Source: Diphasiastrum complanatum (Eukaryota > Streptophyta > Lycopodiopsida > Lycopodiales > Lycopodiaceae). From it: a DNA stretch of 64,000 nt. Under the pieces are notes generated by a model. That model made no database searches, was not told the origin of the DNA, and was given only the letters and a program-made list of their open reading frames with translations. The stretch spans positions 59,296,865 through 59,360,864 of the forward strand of contig CM055095.1 in NCBI GenBank assembly GCA_029204225.1. Direction: 5' to 3'. This document shows, piece by piece, positions 35,541-47,599 of the stretch (the stretch's first letter is position 1; the number at the start of each line of letters is the position of its first letter). The position numbers and the translations under genes are program-made.

Positions 35541-36300
35541 TTTCATGTTTATTCTGAGATATATAGATATAGCTCATATAGTTTTTTTCAAACTATTTCG
35601 AGCAATAGCTTTACCACATTTTTCAATGGTTTTATAACAATAGTTAGGCAAATACAATTTTTTTTCTTTTACCACTATGATTTCATCATAAATAGATGAT
35701 GTAACTAAACGTTGATAAAAAAAAAATTTATTCGCATTTGTATTCTATGGACTAAATAAATCACTTTTGCTTTTTGGACTAGTTTATTTTGAGCTACTAC
35801 AAGAAAGTTATAACAATTCCAACATAAAAATGAAATTCTGTTATACTATAATATGTTTTTTTTTAAAGTGTTCTGAATTCTCAATTTATTGATTTTATGA
35901 AATGTAATCTGAACGCAGAACAAACAGAGTTGTAATCAGATTAAGTATAGCGAAATATACAGGTCAATAATGCAGGTGAGCACAACACAATAGCGGACGA
36001 AACCGCGTGCTTCACAAAGCTAATCCAATCTGTAAAAGGTGATAAGCTTATTTCTTGACAATACAAAAAATCGATGTGCGAAAGCATCTACTATGTCCAT
36101 CTCTGATAAGCTTTAGACCCTTTTTTTTTTTTTAACACACACTGAATACACAGATGGTATCCAATATATACATAATGTTACAAGTGTGCAGATAAAGAAG
36201 GTAAGATGTTAAGTTCAATTACTTGAAGTCATTGAAGACTTGGCCATCTTCAAGGACTTCCAAGAACTAGCAATTAGAACAAGTCTGTAGATTTACATTA
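35541..36300. other. AT-rich non-coding stretch
   Basis: No supported gene. T-rich runs occur near 35655, 35850 and 36120. Confidence 0.5.
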
Positions 36301-36314
36301 CTTTTTTGATAGTA

Positions 36315-36402
36315 TGCAGAAATACACTAAGTGTTGCAACAGTCTGCAGAAACATACTAAGTGTCGCAACAGTCTGCAGAAATGAACTATGTTTTCAACA
36401 GC
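36315..36402. repeat. Three 30-bp tandem repeats
   Basis: TGCAGAAAYACACTAAGTGT followed by YGCAACAGTC starts at 36315, 36345 and (degenerate) 36375. Confidence 0.8.
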
Positions 36403-36483
36403 TTTGGATTTTTCGCATTCCCCCGAAATGCGACACTTGCATAGTTCAAAAGTTTAACTTGTGTAGTTCAAAAGTTTAATTGT

Positions 36484-36740
36484 TTTTAACACCTTCGGCT
36501 TTTTCGCATTTTCCCGAAAAATGCGAAGAGAGAAAATTTTCGAAGGTCATCTATTTTCATGAGTTAAACTGTTTTAAAGACATATTCGTCTTTTTTTTTG
36601 GGCACCTTCGGCTTTTTCGCAAAATCCCGAAGAGAGAGAAAATGTCGAAGGTCGTCTATTTTGAACGAGGGACATTTCCAACCACTTCCCAAAATTTGCG
36701 AAGTGAGAGAAAACTACTTTTCCTAAAATGCGAAGTGAGA
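36484..36740. repeat. Direct repeats with TTCGCA hairpins
   Basis: CACCTTCGGCTTTTTCGCA occurs at about 36490 and 36602, each followed by CCCGAA, GAGAGAAAAT and TCGAAGGTCRTCTATTTT. The first copy folds as TTCGCATTTT-CCCG-AAAAATGCGAA. Related AAAATTTGCGAAG/AAAATGCGAAG text continues to about 36740. Confidence 0.65.
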
Positions 36741-36781
36741 GAATTTGTGACATCCTCGTCCGCGTCAACATTCCCTACGGG

Positions 36782-37485
36782 TTGACTGTATATACTATGT
36801 ATAGTTGTCACAAAAGCCAAATACTTCCAAGTACAACGGCTTACCTAATTAGGTGACAAACATTTACTATAATTAATACATGGATGAAATCTATAAATGG
36901 ATCATCCAGACACACTCTATGAAAAGCTCCGTCCATGAGACGTATTATTTGAGCCTCCCAGTTACACCGTCATTTTGGTTGTAATTGCTATTTTATTGTG
37001 CTTTAGTGTAATGTAACAGCAGCATGCTTTTCTATCTGTGTATAACGTAGATGAATGCTTGTTGTGATTGAATGCACTTTATTGCTGTTTGATCACACTT
37101 GTTTACTCACTCTGATCAGAACATGGACGTCTACGACTCCTTCGCTTCTGATCAGACGATGGCTATCTTTGACGCCTAAGGAATTCACGATATCATACTG
37201 CTCTTTCCATCTATTTCAAAACCAAACTTCACATTGAATTCATTTTTCAGTAATATCACACACAAACCATTTCTAATATCTTCGGTGGACTCTACTCTTG
37301 TTTTTGTGAGTATGAATTAATGTTTAAGATCCTATTGGACAACTAGAACACTTAAAGTTGTGATTATACTTAGCGTAAGCTTTCTATTAGACTGTTTCTT
37401 CATCTAGCAGCTGATTGTAACGGGAGAGTTGTTCCGCAATATTCCTGCTCTCTTCTCTGTTCGCATTCTTCTATCTCTCTTGCCC
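36782..37485 (+). mobile_element. 5' LTR of a Ty1/copia copy (family shared with right edge)
   Basis: Aligns by eye over its whole length to the reverse complement of 63497-63993. Both begin TGACNGTATATACTATG and both end in front of a CATCAGA-containing primer-site region. This copy carries an extra segment of about 201 bp (36958-37158) between GAGCCTC and ATGGCTATC that the right-edge copy lacks. Confidence 0.8.
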
Positions 37486-37551
37486 CCATCAGAGCGTAGC
37501 TCATATAAACCGAGAGATTAAGTGTGTTCTATTTGTATTACTATTAGTATG

Positions 37552-37685
37552 TCTCATATAGGTAGCTCTTTGTCTTCATCATCTAGCGAAGCTAGAATCA
37601 TTGACAAGTTCAATGGTTCTAACTTCTACATCTGGAAGTTAAAACTCCGAAAAAGAAGAATTGAATTCGGAGAACAAAAATGTTG
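37552..37685 (+). mobile_element. Truncated copia gag start
   Basis: Starts MSHIGSSLSSSSSEARIID and continues KFNGSNFYIWKLKLR, the N-terminus of a copia gag, matching MSHLGSSSSSSYNEARVID at 63422 on the other strand. Homology ends after about 35 codons. Confidence 0.8.
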
Positions 37686-37689
37686 AGAA

Positions 37690-40159
37690 AGGGCAGCATT
37701 CATGTGTGCAAGATTACTAGATGTTAGATTGAGCTTGATCATTTCAAAAATAAGATGAAAAACTTCATGTTACTTCCTTTGTTGCAAACTCTACAAGGAA
37801 AGAGTTTGATTTGTGAAAGCAACTAGAATGTTCTTTGAGATAAATTGGGGCAAACTTAGTAATATGCCCATGCCCTCTAAGGCCATTTTCATTCATCAAA
37901 ACATCTTCATGTGAACAAATCATTCTCTAACATGTTCACTATTATATCTCATTCAAAACAAAGAGAAAAATTGAGCTACAACAAGCATTGTGACATAAAT
38001 GCAAAGTTTATGGGGATTATGTATCATTGGGTATGTATTATTCCTAGTTAAATTAGTTTAGAGAGACAATGGTTTCGACAATTAGATAAGATCTTCATGT
38101 TGTTAATAGATTGAGTCTACAAATCATCCTTTTTAATTTCACTACATAGTCCAACGCTTGTTATAAAAGTTCGATAACATCATGCTTACCCTCTTAAACT
38201 TGTCTTGTGTCTTCTTTGTCAGCTCACCCTCTTAAACTTGTCTTGTGTCTTCTTTGTGAACTAAATTATGAACCAAAAAATATTTCAAGTTCAAAAAGTG
38301 ATGGCCAAATGTTAAAGCAATGCACTACAAAATTGTTCACAATTGGACAAGAAAGAGTGGTCTACCTTTATATAAATATGAATAACTCTATTCTTGATGA
38401 TAAATAAATTCTTTTAAAAAATTTGCTTCTATCAATGTTGTAAGAAAAATCCCTTCGGATCTAGCAAGTACAATGGATACGATTGCATGAGCATGTTCCA
38501 AGTTTTCATTAGTTAAAGCAACTATTAAGGGGTGCAGCGCTGAACCAAGGATCTACAAGACACCAAGAGCGATTGTGAGAATCTTGTCATAAAAATGATA
38601 ATATTGAATTTTTAGACCCAAAAAAAAAAAGAATTATCTATGCGCAATTTAGTTTGTTTTGTACCTAATCAAAGGCTAAGTCTTCATTGATATTCTTGAA
38701 TCAGTTTTGTAGTTGGCCAACTGAATAATGTTGCGCTAGTGGTGGTCATGGTTTTGCAATGTGGGCTTCTTCATCAACCATCGATGTTTGCACTTAAAAC
38801 GCGACAGTGGCAATGGTGGTTTTGCAAGGTGGGCTTTTTCCTCTACCAATGATGTTTGCACTTATGTCTTAAGACCCCTTTGGCAAGCATAATTGATATG
38901 ATTGCAAAAATGTGTTTAATGGGTTTTACTTATTAAAAAGGAACAATCAAAGGGCACTATGTTGAACCAAGAAACTACAAGACTTTCAAGTGTGGATGTG
39001 GCAACAATAAAGAGCAACTCAAGTAATATGCTAAATATGTTGGTCTACTTGGAGGTTTCATTTTGTCATTCGATTGGCCAAAAAGCACGGAACCTCATCT
39101 TAATACCGGGAGCAGGCTTGCTCCATGCTGTTGGGTTATCCTCTTTCGAGGTAAGCGAAGCCCCCTTGGTTCGTAAAGCCAACAAAGTTCTTCAAACCTC
39201 CACGGACTTATTGCAAATGCTTCAGTCCTCGCATTCGTTACCGAGCATGAGTAAGTGCAACGCCTTCGTACGTAATTGAGCTTGTACCATGTTTTCGTGC
39301 AGGAACTAGACTGGTCGTCCTCTTGATTGATGTATCATCTCATATTTAAAGGTCTCTTTTGTCATCAAGATTTAAGTAAATTGAAGTGGAGTTTTATTAC
39401 AAGCTCTAAGAACTTTTTTATTGACATTGAAGGACTTTTATATGCATCTTAAAGAGGCCTATATAATACTATAGTGTGTACGAGTTTTGTAATCCCTATT
39501 TGGGTTTTTCTGTGCTGATCTAATTTTATTATTGAAAATGAAACAAGATTTGCGAACTTGCTCCAGCAACATGATTGATCATTCTAAAATCTTTCCCATC
39601 AGGAAATACTGGATTCTAAGAATATTCTCCAAACCAGATTCTGAACAGAAGGGCGAGATATTCAAGTTCTATATGCCACAAGTAATTAAAGATAGAAAGC
39701 ATACCAAAATGATAATGACAACCATGTTCAGCCACAAAAATTTTTAGATTACCTTCTAGAACCGAAACTAGACACCCAAAGTTCAGCTGAATATAAATTC
39801 AGTTGTTATTCTTTTTATAATTAAGATTTGTTATCCCATTGAGCTCTTTGGAATCCGATCACTAATGAACTGAGTCTATTTCTCAATTAAAGAATATTCT
39901 ATATCAAGAATACCGTATATCTAATGCACATAATTTTAACTGATGAATCCTGATGAATCACAAATCATGCGTCTTACAAGCAATATAACTCAAAACAGTT
40001 AGTCTCTGGTGAACCTTCTTCACACTGATCGTTAAACCAATTAACTTCATCCAGGAGTAACCAAGCTACTCAAGTCAATTGCTAATGATTTAGAAATCTT
40101 AAATGTCTAGGTGCAGATCTCAATAGTTTTTCATTCAGAGACAAAACGTATACCTTTGA
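37690..40159. other. Non-coding with short duplications
   Basis: A 32-bp unit (ACCCTCTTAAACTTGTCTTG...) is perfectly duplicated with a 38-bp offset at 38188 and 38226. A diverged ~65-bp duplication (GGTTTTGCAANGTGGGCTT ... GATGTTTGCACTTA) lies at about 38750-38875. The short ORF at 38959-39279 matches nothing I recognise and is not called. Confidence 0.5.
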
Positions 40160-40326
40160 AGTACCATCATATTTGAGACTTGATCTCAAAAGGAGAGCTC
40201 AAGGTTCAGTACATAAAATCTAAAGACATGATTGCAGATTTGCTCACGAAGCCGCTTGACAAACCACTCTTTGCAAGGCAAAGAAAAGCAATTGGATTAA
40301 ATGTACAAAGTTGCAAGGTTCAAGAG
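40160..40326 (+). mobile_element. Ty1/copia RNase H tail and start of 3' LTR
   Basis: The frame ISKGELKVQYIKSKDMIADL then LTKPLDKPLFARQRKAIGLN is the C-terminal end of a copia RNase H. It is followed by a purine-rich tract (AAGAGGGAG) and TGTCAAAAATTG at about 40331, which should be the first bases of the 3' LTR. The end of that LTR (possibly 40.9-41.0 kb) is not fixed. Confidence 0.8.
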
Positions 40327-40330
40327 GGAG

Positions 40331-41270
40331 TGTCAAAAATTGTAAACTCCTGCAACTTTGTCACGAAGGTGATGAAGCGAAGGGCAAACATACCCCGAAG
40401 ACCGAAAGAAAAGCATTTGAGATTCGGCCCGACGACCAGGTGACGAAACACACTAGATGAAAAGACACGAAACGAAGGAAAACAATTCGCTTTGCCAACT
40501 GGCAGCTCAACGAGTGTGGTGTATTGTACTTCACACTCAGCTGAAAGAGACAGTGATAACAGAGAATAACTAACTAGTTGATTAGCATTAACTTGTCTGG
40601 TAATTCTCTGATAAACTATCTTGTAAATTCCACACAATGGAGATAAATACGCATTTTTTATTAACACAAAAAATAGGCCGATTGAGAGAGTAGAGTTGTG
40701 CATGAAAGTCTGCCAACAAGCAAAACACAACGACTAAGGTGAGTGTCAGGCCACCAATGAGCTAGACACTGAACGACTCATTGAAAAACGTAAAACAGAA
40801 GATACAGTTGTTCTCTTCTCCACCTCATCATTCGCGTTGTCTTCTCGAGTGATTCTGTCATGATCTGTGATCTGTAGTCGCTTGCTTAGGATCCTGAAAA
40901 CAAAACAAACAAAGCAAAATTCGCTACATTGAGGAGCATACCATTGTTGCTGCTTCCTTGGATCAACAACAAAAAGAGGCCGAAAGAGGAAGACGATGAT
41001 CCAGAAAGCGCTGTAGTCTAATAATAGTGAGGAAAAGAACATCTCCTTCGCTAAAGACTAACCCTAGAAGGACTTAAAGACAATATAGATTTCGTCCTAG
41101 ACCAGTTGGATTCTTGCCACGTGGACAATTTCAAATGGTTAGATATGGAAACGTGGTAAAATCTGGGCGTTCATGGTAAAATCCGATGGAAGAGGAGTGT
41201 ATTCTACTTCGTGCCTAAAAAGGACCTTTTCAGATGAGTACAAGTAAATTGATGCAGGCTTCTTCTTTTT
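40331..41270. other. Probable 3' LTR, then non-coding
   Basis: No coding sequence beyond the RNase H tail. The first several hundred bases are probably the 3' LTR of the copia tail at 40160. Nothing else was recognised. Confidence 0.4.
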
Positions 41271-41279
41271 TTAAGGGAA

Positions 41280-41530
41280 GTGGGTAAATTATTTTTATGC
41301 AAATTATTTTACATGCCCCTTTGGAGCACCGGAAGGTGCACTTAATTTTTCTTTCTTTCTTCACACACACCTTTTGCCCTGAAAGTGCGTGTAAAACATA
41401 AATTACAACAAAAAGAAAAGTTTAAAAAACGTTTTTACGAAGAGGAAGGGCCCTTCTTCGATCCGTTCCGTACAAAGAAGGGCTTCCGCCCTCGAAGGGG
41501 GAGACAATCCCCCCCCTTCTCTTTCTCTCA
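41280..41530. repeat. Foldback-like dispersed repeat, copy 2
   Basis: Shares ACATGCCCCTTTGGAGCACC, GGAAGGTGCACTTAAT, CACCTTTTGCCCTGAAAG and AGGAAGGGCCCTTC-type blocks with the repeat at 14430-14880. Confidence 0.5.
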
Positions 41531-42086
41531 AAGCTCCATTCTTCAGCACGTGGCAAGACTCTTGTAGGGAGTCAAAAACCAAAACCCCTTAACCGTAGTT
41601 AACTCATATAAAAAAACTACAATTTGAAGAGACAATTTTGATCTTATAGAGGATATTTTATTTCTCTCCTATGTCTTTGGAAGAGATCTAGAATCAGATC
41701 ATGTTCACTTGAGGTCCATATCATGATGGGAATTATTGACAAGTCCCAAATAAATTTCGAAGAAGTGGATTATGTTCACTCTTGGCCACTAGTAATGGGG
41801 ATTATGGACAAATCATTAAGAAATTTTGAAGAAGATAATTCCCCCTTAGATGTGTGTTGTGGAATTTATCAATAATTTCTCTCATCAAACCACTACTTCT
41901 AGCTAGTACCACGGCTTGACTAAAGGACTTACTAGTTATTTCCATAGGTAGCTCCAAGAGAAGGGGATGTGCCATAGCTTCCAATATGCACAAAGGAACA
42001 TTGAACATCACCAAGCTTGATCTATGGTTAGGAGAATCTCCCATGAGCTAAAAAAGAATGGAATTTTCAATTTCTTGCAAAAATGG

Positions 42087-42255
42087 GCTTAATATTTTCA
42101 AGTTCCCTCAGAAAGGGCTATGTATTTTTAGGTTATGTCTAAGAGGACTCTATATTTTCAAATTTCACCCTTGAGGAATCTATGTCTTCATATTCCATCA
42201 AAGAGGGCACAATATTTTCACATATTACATACATGAGGGCTCAGTGATTTCATGG
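42087..42255. repeat. Degenerate ~31-bp minisatellite, about six units
   Basis: Units of the form GGCTNNATATTTTCANATTCCNTCNAAGAG follow one another from 42087; each is 30-32 bp, with strong divergence between units. Confidence 0.7.
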
Positions 42256-43639
42256 CATCAAAATCATCACCAACAAGAAAAAAGTCAAAGCTAAAGCATT
42301 GTAGCAAAAAATTGGGTTCCCCATACGCAATCTCCGTTGTCCAATCAAATAAGATTTGAGTTAATCTGGATTAAATTACATATTTTTCAAAAAAAGAAGT
42401 TAACTCTTTTCTTTTCTAAGAGTACCATCAACTTGATTTTGCATGAAATTTTTGTTGAATCTAGTTGTTGAGTGAGATGGTGGATGGTGATAAGTAAGTC
42501 AAAAGAATATGATCAAGCTAGCTTCACAAAACATCATGGGAATAAATTCCACCCTGAGGAAAGGATATCTTATGGATTTTTTAAACAGTTGTACATTTAA
42601 GAACGTTATTGATATCTCATGGCTTATATTAACAATCTACCATGCCTTCCCTTGGGCAATCTCACAACTTGTAGCAGCCTTAGCAGATGAATCAACGACT
42701 TTCAAGTTGTGAACCTACCTATACACCCCTCATAAATATCCATTGTTGTGAAAATCGTTTTGGACTTTGGAAATACAAGTTTAGCCTTATCTATGGAGTA
42801 AATATATGTTCATGATTTCTAAAAAGCCACTCTCGTGGATTACTTAGATAGCTAAATCACAAAGGATTTGGAAAATCACGCCATGTAGTGGATGGTAGTT
42901 GGACAATGGAGGGCAATGGTCAACAAACACAATTTCACATTTTTGGAAAACAATCAATGATATATAACTTGTACTCAATGAAATATCTTCTAGAAACAAA
43001 ATGTCTTCTAGAATTAGTAATTTATGTTATCAACAATGTTGGTCGAACGATTAATGGAAGTAAAGTCAAAAATCACATGAGATTGACATTTGATCATCAC
43101 TCTCTCATTGTGGAAATTCTTTGTGATACCAACTTGTAGTTCAAGAGCTCAATGCTATGCAGAAAGCCAATACTGATGGATCTTATTATGTCAAATCCTA
43201 CATGCAAGACGTGGACGTAACACTTATTGTCATAGAGGAACCCTAAATGGATAAGATCAGGGAGCTAGGAGAAATAATAGCACGCCCTCCCAATAGGTCT
43301 ATTGCGCACTAGGTGGCCCCCCGCATCAGTCATGTGACCAAAATAGCAACTAGATTAATATAATAATAAGCCATAGGCCATTACATGAATAAAAAGGGTC
43401 CAAGGGTTTGCTTAGGCATAACAACCACATAATAAGCATAATAGTAAAGCAATAACGAAGGAGACGATGAATGTAATGAGCAAAGTTTCATAACTCTCCC
43501 TTGTAGAAAGACAAAGCCCCTCTGGCTAAATGAAGAGCCAACATATCTTCAAGTAGCAGCAACTATAGCAGATGTAGAGGACTGAACAAGTGTAGCAAGG
43601 GCATGGTGTATGGTAACAAACATCTATAGGCTCCCATGT
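42256..43639. other. Non-coding stretch
   Basis: Short ORFs only; none shows a known motif. Confidence 0.45.
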
Positions 43640-44400
43640 GGCCTCCTCAACAGGACGACCATCCAATTGGACCAAAACTAAATTTGCCTCAACGTCGACT
43701 ATGATGCAGACAAACCTGAAGTATAGTGGCTGGTATAGAAAAGGCAACATCACGAGCAACATCATCCTTAGTAGCAGCACGTAACAAACTAACATGAAAT
43801 ATATCACATGCACGTGTAGAGTGCAGTAGCTGTAAACGATAAGTCACTAGACTGAGACACTCCAATATGCGGTAAGGCCCATAATAGCGTCATGCAAGCT
43901 TCTCAATGGAAGTGTGGCTCTAAACAAATGATGTTGTGCAAAGTGAAGCCGAAGATAAATATCGCCAAGCGGCAAAGGTAGTCTACAAAGGTCTGGTAAT
44001 GCTACTAGAGATGTTGTGAATGTGTACTAGCTCGAGTAATAAGCTCATGGGCACATGCTGATAAAAATGAAGAAAGGATAATAGGTGCATCATTAGGCGC
44101 AAGAGGAACTCCTAGTAAAGAAGGAGCGTAATCATGAGCTAGTAAAATTGGGGAACATCAATGCTAGTACTGACAGAGCTATTATAGCTATACTTTGCTA
44201 AGCATAAATGTTGATCCCAATCCTTCCCTGAAGGAATAACAAAATGGCGAAAATAATCCACAAGGACCCGATTAAGGACCTTAGAAGAATGTCCATCGGC
44301 TGTGGAATGATAAGGAGTACCCACAAAGAGCTGAACATCTAGAATATGCATAAGCTCTGCCCATAACGTAGAATTAAACTTACTATTCCAATCAAATAGT
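43640..44400 (-). mobile_element. Ty3/gypsy integrase C-terminal region
   Basis: On the minus strand: GTPYHSTADGHSSKVLNRVL and DWDQHLCLAKYSYNSSVSTS (about 44330-44160), the end of the integrase core with its YHPQTDGQ-type signature; then RYYGPYRILE, VTYRLQL and DIFHVSLLR (about 43890-43790), the GPF/Y module; then LDGRPVEEATWEPI (about 43660), a chromodomain-like tail. Several frameshifts. The last element marks a chromovirus-type lineage; that reading is inference. Confidence 0.8.
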
Positions 44401-45640
44401 ATAAAACGTGGAAAGCCATGGAGTCAAAAGATTTCCGATGAAAATCAATGCGCACACTACCTTGCTATAATAGTGCTACAAACTGGTGGCGTGGATGATA
44501 GGGCTACCAAAAGATTGCCAATGGAAGAAGATGTTGAACTAGCTCCAAAGCTATGAGAAGATGTCATAAGGGCCTTGCCAACACCATGAGGAGAATGTGA
44601 GGTATCAATATGTGACTAAAGTGGGCCAAAGCCTGTTATGACCATGCCAAGATGGCAAGAAATCTCGGATACAATACTATCAACAGCTTGTTGAATGTGT
44701 TCAACTAAAGCGTCTTGAGAAGTCTCACTAGTAGATGGGGATGAAGATGCTATCACAAACGTAGTGATAAAAGTGAAGAGAAGTAGACAGAAACCCGAGG
44801 GAGAGGACTTTTGTCATCACCCCAACTTGGTCTACTTCCAAGCACCAAAAACACAACTAAAAGAGACAGCCAAAAGGATGCAAACACTGTTGAAAAACCA
44901 GAGCACCAACATATATATGAAAGCTAGAAAAATAGTAGCTAAGAATGACATAAAATAATGAAGTACCGCCATAAAAGCTATATACAATACCTCCAAATGG
45001 TAAGGAGAAAACTCAAAAAAGCTAGCTGAAAATGGTTACAAAAAGGCTAAAAAAGATGGAGAAGTAGGGCACCGGACAGCCACCAAGCAAAAATGCACAT
45101 GGGCTGAAATAGTGCTCATGGATGTGGGAAAGTAGGGCACTGGGCACTGGACAACATCCAAACAAAGCTGAAAGAGAAGGAAAATGATAGATTTCAGATT
45201 TCAGCTCAATAGTGTTAGATTTCAAATTTCAACTCAATTTTGGTTAGTCTTTTTTATCGAGATTTAGACTAAGACAACCAATAGTACCAATTTTTGTACT
45301 TCAATAGAATAAACAAGTATCTCAAACACAAAAAATCTAGAACCAAGAACAAAAAAAATCTTGGAGTACCACGAACAAAAAAGTACCAACAACCCACAAA
45401 ACTTTGGTACTTCAAAAGAACCAAAAGTACCGAGAGCCCAACAAGAATGAAAGTGATAGAAAGAAAGCATGAAGAGTGTTAGTCAAAATTCTCGAACCAT
45501 ATGTCGCCACAATGCTCCCTCCTATCAGCATGGCCTTCCTTGTGGATGTTTCAAGTCCAACAAAAAACCGTTTATGATACCATGTGCCATTGACAATTTA
45601 ATAATTACAATTTACCATTTACATTGGGCAAGGGAATCAA
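44401..45640. other. Non-coding, possible LTR debris
   Basis: GTAGGGCACYGG occurs near 45066 and 45133 in two related ~70-bp blocks, and GATTTCARATTTCARCTCAAT occurs twice near 45190-45235. No coding motif. Confidence 0.45.
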
Positions 45641-45659
45641 AGTACATGTGGCATGCTGC

Positions 45660-46060
45660 AACAAGACGTGATTTATTTTATCATATCAGGCCCTATAAGT
45701 TTGCTTGAGGCCTTACAGTGCCTTGTGCATTTTACATACCAAATGCTCTTGGCCTTGAAAGACGTAACCTTCTGGTTGATAATTGAATATGTCTTCTTGT
45801 ATATATCCATGAAGGAACGATGTCTGGACGTCTATCTGGTGAATGTCCAGATCCTCTACAGCAGCTATAGCCAACAAGATACGAATAGATTGATGCTTTA
45901 CCACTGGACTGAACGTGTTAGTTTAATCTATTCCATAAACTTGCTCAAATCCTTTAACCATTAATCGAGCTTTCCATTTGGATACTAATCCATCTGGCTT
46001 AAGCTTTAGCTTGAAGGTCCATTTAGAGTCAATAGGTTGTATACCTACAGGAGGATTAAC
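45660..46060 (-). mobile_element. Ty1/copia RT fragment
   Basis: Minus-strand frame: IDSKWTFKLKLKPDGLVSKW, KARLMVKGFEQVYGID, a stop, TNTFSPVVKHQSIRILLAIA, LDIHQIDVQTSFLHGYIQED and QEHLVCKMHKAL, i.e. the RT entry and fingers. The catalytic YVDD part is absent. Confidence 0.88.
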
Positions 46061-46087
46061 AAGACTCTAGGACTTCTTCTTCATCAA

Positions 46088-46430
46088 CACTATAAGAATT
46101 GCCACGATTTCCGACGGGATTTTTGACATGAAATTGCATTTTAATTTTTTTTAATCGACGTGGACGTCGAAAAACGCGTCGCAAAAAGGTCGTTGGAATC
46201 CATTGCATTTAAAATCCGTCAAAATCTGACAACTAGCCCAAAACCGGCAACCGACCAGTAAAAACATTTATCGAAAAATATGCCACGTGGACGTCGGATT
46301 CCGACAATCTTTTTTTTCCATTTTTTTGTTTTGCCATGTGGCCATCAGAATCCGACACTTTTTTTTTTTTCCTTCGAAATCTGATGGATTTTAAATGTGT
46401 CGAGATTTTGACACTACTAAAAAATAGAAA
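46088..46430 (+). mobile_element. CACTA-like element fragment
   Basis: Begins CACTATAAGAATTGCC, like the CACTACAAGAAA end of plant CACTA transposons, followed by subterminal repeats of a CCGAC/GTCGGA word in both orientations (e.g. TTCCGACGGG, GACGTCGGATTCCGAC, ATCAGAATCCGACAC). The opposite TIR was not found, so it is truncated or diverged. Confidence 0.45.
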
Positions 46431-46630
46431 AAAAAACTAAATTTCATTATACGAACTCTTACGTTAGTGTGGAGATTATGACAAGAACTGCAAATATACT
46501 ATGTATGGCATATAGTACTACATAGCAACTAACCTCTTACAATCGTTTCAAATGGATCTGCCTACAATTTTGTTGGTGCCGTCAGATATTTTTTAATTTG
46601 CTCTGGCTTGCGCAGAAGTGTCGCCTTCCG

Positions 46631-47560
46631 TCACTCTGATTGGGGATGTAGAAGTGATATGATATCGGCCAGTTTCTTCTTGATGAGCTCCTCAAGCTTT
46701 CCTGGTAAGGTATAGCCGCCTCTGGTCATGATATCTGGATATTTCTGGATGAAGAACACCGACTGTTCATAATTAGGTACCGAGAATACTTTGTTATACC
46801 AGTGTTTAGTGGAACAAAGACGGGGGGTTGATGCATGTGATCTAGCTCCAATTGGAAGCATCAATTGTGCAGAAAATTAATGATGGCACAAAGGAATGCT
46901 ACAAAGTGAAGTGGAGGACTCCCAAAAACGTTGCAAAAATAGCCAAAATTCTTAACTTGGATAAAGCCAATAAGGACAACAAAACCACATATATTCTTAT
47001 TTGCCTCTGATGCAATCTGATAAATATGAATGAGATCTGAATTAGAGAGGGGGAAGGCCGAGAAATGCAGAGAAAAATAATAATCTAATGAGATATTGAA
47101 AAATAAATGGTAAATTATCGTCTAGAGCAGTGGAAAACTCTAGAACAACAGTGAATTGCTTCTTCATGTTTTGCAATTGGGCTTCAGCCGCTTTGAGCAC
47201 TTGCTCATCCTCTTGGAGCGTGGCACGTAGGGTTGCCAGCTCTATATCCTTGTTATTGAGCACAACGTCCATAAATTTTGTGCTGGTCCTAGTAGGTTTG
47301 TAGCACCCTGGCAAAATGGTTCTTGTATTACTCGGCATGCTTTCTTTGCAACTTATGGATGGCCGGTGTTTCTTCTTCTACCATTGCTACCAGTTGATCG
47401 AGAGTAGCCTGGATGGCCTGCACTTACTGTTCAGTGACATCGATGGAAACTGGGGAAGAAATTGCGAAATGAATGGGGCTATGCACAGGGGACGTGATTT
47501 GCAGAACGGGGGAGGAATGGATGGCGTTGGTGCGTGTTGGGCTAGTGTGTGTGTGTGTGA
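46631..47560 (-). pseudogene. Degenerate coiled-coil protein remnant, copy A
   Basis: Minus-strand pieces read as one protein: a Ser/Pro-rich lead (SPVLQITSPVHSPIHFAISS), coiled-coil segments (VQAIQATLDQLVAMVEEETP; then LATLRATLQEDEQVLKAAEA and QLQNMKKQ), and a later part with SVPNYEQSVFFIQKYPDIMT and LEELIKKKLADIISLL. Frameshifts and stops interrupt it. The layout resembles the plus-strand remnant at 52178. Possibly the structural protein of an unrecognised retroelement; family not assigned. Confidence 0.4.
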
Positions 47561-47599
47561 GTGGATGGCGTAGGCGATTTGGGTCCAACCCTAGGTCCA

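Noticed and set aside
35348-35577. Possible intact host gene fused to RT text
   Set aside because: The frame is an ordinary copia RT entry region that stops at an inverted repeat; no host domain.
38959-39279. Plus-strand ORF of 106 codons
   Set aside because: No motif, no start or splice context, surrounded by non-coding repeats; not enough to call a gene.
45022-45470. Phe/Leu-rich ORFs on the minus strand
   Set aside because: Arise from A-rich plus-strand sequence with internal duplications; no transmembrane gene family is suggested.
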